Shown: one piece after another, positions 58,826 to 64,000 of the stretch | How positions within the stretch are numbered: position 1 is the stretch's first letter | How the letters are laid out: every line of letters starts with the position of its first letter | From: Asterias amurensis | Taxonomy: Eukaryota; Echinodermata; Asteroidea; Forcipulatida; Asteriidae | Direction: 5' to 3' | Length of the DNA: 64,000 nt | Assembly: GCF_032118995.1 (NCBI RefSeq) | Contig: NC_092657.1 | Coordinates: forward strand, 9,053,391-9,117,390 | Notes under the pieces: generated by a model | What the model was told of the DNA's origin: nothing | Seen by the model: only the letters and a program-made list of their open reading frames with translations | The model's database searches: none | Translations under genes and position numbers: made by a program

Positions 58826-59135
58826 GACAGACGCATCGTCGTGTGTGACATTCTTTCTACTATTGACACAGTAAAGTTTCTGAAAAAAGGTAACATTTTG
58901 TGATTGATGACAGATGATCATTACCCAGTTGTACTATTGAATTTGAGCAGACGCATCGTCGTGTGTGACATTCCTTTTATTTCTATTGACACAGTAAAGT
59001 ATTTGAAAAGGTAACATTTTGTGATTGATGACAGATGATCATAACCCAGTCGTACTCTACGCATCGTCGTGACATTCTATAGTATTGACACAGTAAAGTT
59101 TCTGAAAAAGGTAACAATTTGATTGATGATCATTA
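58826..59135. repeat. Triplicated segment of about 110 bp
   Basis: GACGCATCGTCGTGTGTGAC...TATTGACACAGTAAAGT...GGTAACATTTTGTGATTGATGACAGATGATCAT is repeated three times, the last copy with deletions. It lies upstream of the transposase-like gene. If the first copy is an exon end (GAAAAAAG followed by GTAACATT), each copy also carries a possible donor. Confidence 0.85.
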
Positions 59136-59536
59136 CCCAGTTCAGTTGTAGTGAATTATTTGAGCTAAAATGCAATTGCAATACATTCGAGGCAGACTTG
59201 TCATGTTATATTTATAAGCCGTTTTCCCCTTGCATACGTTTGTTGAATTCAACTGACGCACGTTTAATACGATAGTCCACACATTAGTTGTACATTAACG
59301 GTAGGCTGTACAGCCGCCATCCCATGCGCATATCGTGTACACTGCACGTAGGCTAGGCGCCTACACATGTATTGTGTAGAGCTGTCGTAAGCAATGTGAT
59401 ACTTTTTAGTTGTACATGTATAACATTCACGCGCGCATGCTGCTGCCTGCGTTATAGCATAGAGCAATAGCACTCCGATCGCCTGTGTATAAACAAAGGT
59501 TGTGTTTTTGCCTGGCCATAATGGAAGACCAGAACA

Positions 59537-61888
59537 ATGTTTTTATTTGCGTTTATTTGCTCTTCAGTAAGATGTTTTGTCAACCACAACAAAGTACTTC
59601 ACAAAGACTTTTACCGCATACATTACGCAAATGCAGTTTATAATGATGGTAATGATGTCAATGAGCTTGTGGTAAATCATGGCATCATGGGAGCACCTGA
59701 GCAGCATGTAGGCTTACAAGATCAAGGTGATGTGGATATGCAGGATGTACAAAACGTAGGCCTTCCTATGCAAATAGATCTTAAGCCAAAGGTTGTACTG
59801 TTTCTTCTGAAACTAAGAGAGTTACATAAAGTACCAGGGTCTGTTTGTGGTTTTGTTGCGTCAGATTGTAAATATTTTACAGATGTCAAAAACAAAGATG
59901 CATTCTCAGTTGGATGCAGCTCTTCTTGAAGATGATGTAAATCGGGATGAGATTGCGACTGCCATGGCTGTTATTAAGTCAACAGAATTAGGAGACATTT
60001 TTCACAGTTTGGAAGATAACAGGAAACTGAGTATTAATGTTCAGTCTGAGTTTCCCTATGTTGAACCAATCGAATTTGTACTTGGTGCAGATGTTGGGGG
60101 AAAATGTGAATCTACACAGTATACACCCATTTTGGAAATATTGAAGTTACTCTTGCAAAATGAAGATGTATCAGCAGAGGTTGTGCAGGGTCACAAGTCT
60201 GAGGATGGTAAATTGAGAGACTTGTGATGGCACTATCTTCAGTGAAAATGTATTGTTCGCCCTTCACTCTTCAAGTTTACAGGTTGTGTTATATTATGAT
60301 GACTTTAACATTGTAAATCCACTTGGAAATAAGGTCAAGAATTACAAACTTGCAGCATTTTATTTTGTGCTTGGCAACTTGTCACCACAATACAGGTCTA
60401 AGTTGCATGTCATTCAGCTCGCTTTTTTGTGCAAATCAAAACACTTGAAAAAGTATGGATATAAGAAAGTACTTGAGCCATTGCTTCTTGATCTTGCAGT
60501 GTTAGAAGAGGAAGGTGTTTGTGTGAATAAGAATGGTCATGAGCATCGAATCAGAGGCACAGTGTCTTTTGTTTCATCAGATAATCATGGTGCTCATTCA
60601 CTAGGAGGATTCAATGAAAGCTTTAGTGGGTTAAGGATCAGTCGTTTCTGTATGGCCACGAGACGAAACCTTGATGATTGCTTGACCACAGATAATTGTG
60701 AAATGAGAACAAAAGAGAGCTACAATGCCCAAGTTGCAATGGTGACCGTAGATAGAGCATTGGCAACAGCCTATGGCGTGAAAGGAGATTGTGTTCCTAA
60801 TAATCTTGAATATTACCATGTTACCAGAGGATTGCCATCGGACATTGCCCATAATCTCTTTGAGGGGCTCGTCCCAGAGGTGCTTCGGAATCTTGTGTTG
60901 TACTTTGTATCAGAAGGTTACTTGAGTCTGGACCAACTTAACACAAGGATTGGGAGTTTTTCTTATGGTAAAACTGACAGGGTGAATAAACCTTTTATGA
61001 TGGCTTCAACAATAGCAGATTTCCGGGTGAAACAAACGGCCATGCAGTGTTGGTGCATGTTGAGGATGTTCCCAATTTTAATTGGTGATAAGGTTCCTGA
61101 GAATGACCCTAAGTGGGATGTTTTGTTACGTATCATGTTCATGGTGGGAGCAATTTGTGCACCAGTTTGTTCAGAAGGTGATGTTATTTTTCTCTCTGAT
61201 CTCATAGAGGATTTCTGGTACACATATAAAAACGAATTCCCTGATGTAAATGTCAAACCTAAAGGGCACTATACACTGCATTATCCCTCGCAGATTCTGC
61301 GATTTGGTCCACTCATCCACTGTTGGACTCTCAGATTTGAGGGGAAACATAACTACTTCAAGGAAATAACTCATGGCTTGAAAAACCAAAAAAACATCTG
61401 TAAAAGTATGGCTGTCAGGCATCAGTTTATGCAGACAATTTTCCTGGCATCTGATAACTACTTGGAAACACAGAAAATTGACACAAGTTGTGGAAAGCTT
61501 ACTTATGTTAGGCTTTTATTGAAGGAGGTGCAAGATCTGTTGGAACCACTTTTGGGAGGTCAAGACCGAGTTTTTGAGTGTAACTGCATCAAGGTTAATG
61601 GTGTGAAATACTGGTGTGGTTGGTGTGTTGTTTTTAGATACAATAATGGTTTACCTGTATTCCTTAGGATTGAGGACTGCTTCCTCATTGAAAACATTCC
61701 ATACTTGCTGTGTACTCAACACCTTACGCTTCAGTGTCCATTACCACGCATATATTGTGGAACAAAGTAACCAGTATATGTTTATTAAACCAACGGATGC
61801 CATTGACTACCACCCACTTGATGTGTATGATTTTCCAACAGGACCTAGAAATAAATTAGTAATCCTCAGACACAAAATAGCTGTGTAA
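59537..61888 (+). pseudogene. DDE-transposase-like gene (EnSpm/TNP2-type family), frame-broken
   Basis: One coding region spread over shifting frames: 59537-59929, 59847-60227, about 60221-61770 and 61616-61888. Each step is a +1 change, near 59880-59925, 60218 and 61715-61750. In the main 505-codon part: YYDDFN at 14-19, NPLG at 22-25, SDNHGAHSLGGF at 109-120, GLPSDIAHNLFEG at 193-205, KPKGHYTLHYP at 335-345 and RFEGKHNYFK at 361-370. Before it, FPYVEPIEFVLG; after it, YHAYIV and DYHPLDVY. This motif series belongs to a large animal family related to CACTA/EnSpm TNP2 transposases (D..H...E). Candidate catalytic acids are in YDD, SDN and RFE (inference). No terminal inverted repeats were found. 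The breaks could be decay, tiny introns or assembly errors. Confidence 0.6.
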
Positions 61889-62220
61889 AGGTCAGTTCTG
61901 CTGCAATAACTGTAGTATCCTTTATAGTAACCATCAAAACAATAACTTGAGTCATAAACTCTCGATATAACAATAACGAAAATGTCTTGTACTGACTGGT
62001 ATATGATCATCAACACATACAATTTTCTAACAGAACCTAGAAATAAATTAGTAATCCTAAGACACAAAACAGCTGTGTAAAGTTCAGTTCTGCTGCAATA
62101 ACTGTAGTATCCTTAGTAACCATCAAAACAATAACTTAAGTCATAAACTCTCCATATAACAATAACGAAAATTTCTTGTACTGACTGGTATATGATCATC
62201 AACACAAAAACTGTTACAAT
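61837..62220. repeat. 192-bp tandem duplication at the 3' end of the transposase-like gene
   Basis: ACCTAGAAATAAATTAGTAATCCT occurs at 61843 and 62035. The duplicated unit starts inside the last codons of the gene (residues after FPTGPRNK) and includes its stop and 3' flank. The copies differ by scattered substitutions and a 4-base deletion. Confidence 0.92.
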
Positions 62221-62230
62221 TTCCTCCCAG

Positions 62231-62538
62231 AAAATGCATCTCAAATTCCATGTCACATACAAGAGCTCAAAACAAATCATTCAGCTGGAATCTGCCAATG
62301 AAAAGGGAAATGTGGATGACATAGCCAATTCCATATGTCAACAATTCAAAATACCAAGAGATGGGGAGACCATGCTACTGCAGTATTTTGACAAAGACTT
62401 CTGAGATTGGGTTGACGTGGCCCCAATGTCCTCTCTTGAAAATATGACGAGCTTGCAAGTCCTGACTGCAGATGCCAATGATGATGTGGTGTCTTCTGCA
62501 TCCAGTAGCTGCAGTGAAACTCCTGAAGCCATTGAATG
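62231..62538 (+). pseudogene. PB1/ubiquitin-like first exon with an in-frame TGA
   Basis: The sequence after a strong acceptor (CAATTTCCTCCCAG) starts AAAATG and codes MHLKFHVTYKSSKQIIQL, then NVDDIANSICQQFKIP and LLQYFDKDF, a TGA at 62402-62404, and continues in frame with DWVDVAPMSSLENMTSLQV to a GTAAGT donor at 62539. The F.V.Y...K..I.L / I...+.IP / LQ.YD.DF.DWVDL pattern is a PB1-like ubiquitin fold found at the N-terminus of a widespread animal family. The codon before DWVDV is often a charged residue or Asp, so the TGA looks like a point mutation. A selenocysteine reading has no support. The exon follows the transposase-like gene on the same strand. Confidence 0.5.
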
Positions 62539-62611
62539 GTAAGTTTTGCTTAATAGACACATACAAAGGGTGTGTCCATCTCAAAAATCACCACAGGCAA
62601 GGCTTTAAACG

Positions 62612-62760
62612 TGAAGGCAGGGGCGGATCCAGAATTGTTTGCATGGGGTCAGGTTTTTCTTTTTCTTTGTCTGATAATAACACCCTGTTATGTTTGTTAA
62701 TAATTTTTGTTTCAGCGCAGGGGGGTCCCCTCCCCCCCCCCCTTTATTCGCACCAGATGG
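62612..62760. mobile_element. Remnant with GGGGCGGATCCAGA terminus
   Basis: Begins CAGGGGCGGATCCAGA, a terminal motif common in invertebrate hAT-like non-autonomous elements. The matching inverted end is absent and the segment ends in a C-run. A truncated copy is likely. Confidence 0.35.
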
Positions 62761-63638
62761 ATTCTGATAACTGTCAAGATGTATCTTGTGCAGTGTATTA
62801 ATAAAGATTAATATCTGAATAAAACGCTGTAAAAAATAATCAGTCCCAAAAGTCTGTGTCTTCCTTTTTGTTTTGTTTTTTACTTAGTGGTGAAAGAAAA
62901 TTGAAACAAAATAAACTAAAATCCTGTGCAAAAGTGGCGTCCATATTTTAATTGTCCAACTTCGTTTTTTGTCATTTAAGTTTTTCTAGGTTAAGTCCGA
63001 GTCTGAGTCCAAGTCTTTGGCTGACGTGACTCAAGTTGAGTCCAAGTCAGGGAATCTAATCGATTCCGAGTCCCCGAATCGAGTCCTACAACACTGGTAA
63101 TCTGCAACATACTTTATGGTACTCTCAACCTATTTCAGAAAAAGCATACTGTGCTTCCATTGCTGTGGTGCCAATACTACTGAAGGAGAAGCTGGATCAT
63201 CTGCTGACTCAACAGGTAGGATGATGGAAAGGCTGGAGTTTTCAAATTCATCGCACTGTTTGGGAACTTTTTCAAATGGTGACATGCTCATAATCCCCAT
63301 TCACCCTCCATCATACTTGCAAATGAAGCGAATATGCACATATTATAGCTCCGTATGTAAGTACTTAATCAAGTACAGGTGAAATTGCATCAGGATTTTC
63401 ATTTTGTCAAATAATTTCCAGTCATCATTTCAGTGGTACACTCCAAACTAGACTACATGAAGCATGATTCCTTTGCTCCTTTGGCCGGTATTTAAGAAGC
63501 CTGGTGTTACTTGCAAGCCAATATGGGGGCTCATTGGTTGGTTTATTACAACACGTTCACCGAATACTGGCCTTCATGCATCCATGCATTTACTCACTTT
63601 CTAATATTTATTACTTTTCTTTTTCTCACACTTTTCAG

Positions 63639-63905
63639 AGTGAAGATTCACAAACGCATCCTGTCATACAACAAGATGACACCACATTCAAGGTCAATAT
63701 TGAAGAGGAGACCGTCATGCAGACCAGACACTTGTTTTCTGCATTTGAGGTTCACTTTGCATCGTTGTATATTTTTATTTTGTCCTGTCCCAAAAAGTTG
63801 AAGAAGACACTGCAATTTTTCCAAAGGTCGGTCTTGAACATTCAGGACAAAGAAAAAGTCAGCACTAGTGTGTGTGCCCTGCTTCAAACCTTATCTCAGT
63901 ATTAA
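63639..63905 (+). CDS. Terminal exon of the PB1-like gene (C-terminal helical domain)
   Basis: Acceptor TTTTCTCACACTTTTCAG, then 88 codons in phase 0 ending TAA at 63905. The segment FKVNIEEETVMQTRHLFSAF, then SCPKKLKKTLQFFQRSVL and STSVCALLQTL, matches the C-terminal pattern EETV.QT...AF......YP..L..T..FIQ+..L that I associate with the same family as the PB1-like exon at 62231. So the two are probably parts of one gene on the plus strand, with middle exons missing or decayed. A polyadenylation signal follows 40 nt later. A candidate middle exon at 63140-63213 has good splice sites but does not join in phase. Confidence 0.5.
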   Translation, partial: SEDSQTHPVIQQDDTTFKVNIEEETVMQTRHLFSAFEVHFASLYIFILSCPKKLKKTLQFFQRSVLNIQDKEKVSTSVCALLQTLSQY

Positions 63906-63944
63906 CTGTGACTACTTTCTGCATGTTCAATTACTGACAGGACC

Positions 63945-63950
63945 AATAAA
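63945..63950 (+). terminator. Polyadenylation signal
   Basis: AATAAA 40 nt after the stop codon of the terminal exon, with a GT-rich stretch downstream (TTTTGAAAGTTGTGTC). Confidence 0.65.
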
Positions 63951-64000
63951 GCAAGTTTTGAAAGTTGTGTCAACAAATCTGAACTTATCTTGCCAATTGT

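Noticed and set aside
62402-62404. TGA read as selenocysteine
   Set aside because: No SECIS-like element or selenoprotein family supports it; a nonsense mutation is simpler.
63140-63213. Candidate middle exon between good acceptor and donor
   Set aside because: Joining to the 62231-62538 exon creates a stop codon and no family motif is present; left out of the gene model.

Overview
This is a 64 kb piece of AT-rich animal nuclear DNA. Genes have introns with GT/AG borders, AATAAA signals occur, and a tRNA-derived SINE, a Ty3/Gypsy element, a LINE fragment and many MITE-like inverted-repeat elements are present. No ribosome-binding sites or operons are seen. Several repeats resemble families I associate with echinoderms and other marine invertebrate deuterostomes, so I favour an echinoderm-like host, but that is inference from memory and not proven. 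Almost everything recognisable is mobile DNA or derived from it.

Layout. (1) 1709-7791: a complete, apparently recent Ty3/Gypsy LTR retrotransposon on the minus strand, with 592-bp LTRs that look identical, a 4-bp target duplication, PBS, PPT, gag and pol. It also carries an extra ORF ahead of gag with all four SGNH-hydrolase signature blocks. (2) 7796-9608: a tandem-repeat unit (about 115-bp monomers in a 920-bp higher-order register) bracketed by two strong hairpins and followed by an ATT microsatellite. The same higher-order satellite returns at 42404-45543, where a 718-bp MITE has inserted into it. (3) 14341-16165: a 67-bp minisatellite. (4) 16977-27101: one uninterrupted 3374-codon minus-strand ORF encoding a Helentron-type rolling-circle transposase with PHD finger, UL36/C76-like cysteine protease, OTU protease, an array of 18-residue repeats, a Cys-rich domain, HUH Rep, PIF1-like helicase and C-terminal endonuclease. 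(5) 34499-39900: a five-coding-exon minus-strand gene, with matching splice phases, for a small OB-fold (RPA-like) protein. It has a GC-rich 5' exon with a start-stop uORF and a MITE immediately upstream. (6) 41600-42400: about 130-bp degenerate repeats carrying inverted CCGGAAGT motifs. (7) 46240-51930: a compound microsatellite containing an uninterrupted CTG tract of about 165 units, split by a 2.7-kb foldback element whose arms themselves carry about 21-bp tandem repeats. (8) 51980-64000: a HECT-like exon, MITEs, a LINE RT fragment, a frame-broken DDE-transposase-like gene (59537-61888), and on its 3' side exons of a second gene with a ubiquitin-like (PB1-type) N-terminus and a proper 3' terminal exon.

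How parts may work together. The Helentron ORF and the RPA-like gene lie on the same strand about 7.4 kb apart. Rep/helicase plus an ssDNA-binding protein is a pairing known from Helitrons, so they could be one mobile unit, but the element ends were not located and an independent host gene is also possible. The Gypsy element appears complete and intact in coding capacity. Long stretches (1-1700, 9.6-12.5 kb, 27.1-34.5 kb, 52.6-54.7 kb) hold no gene I can support.
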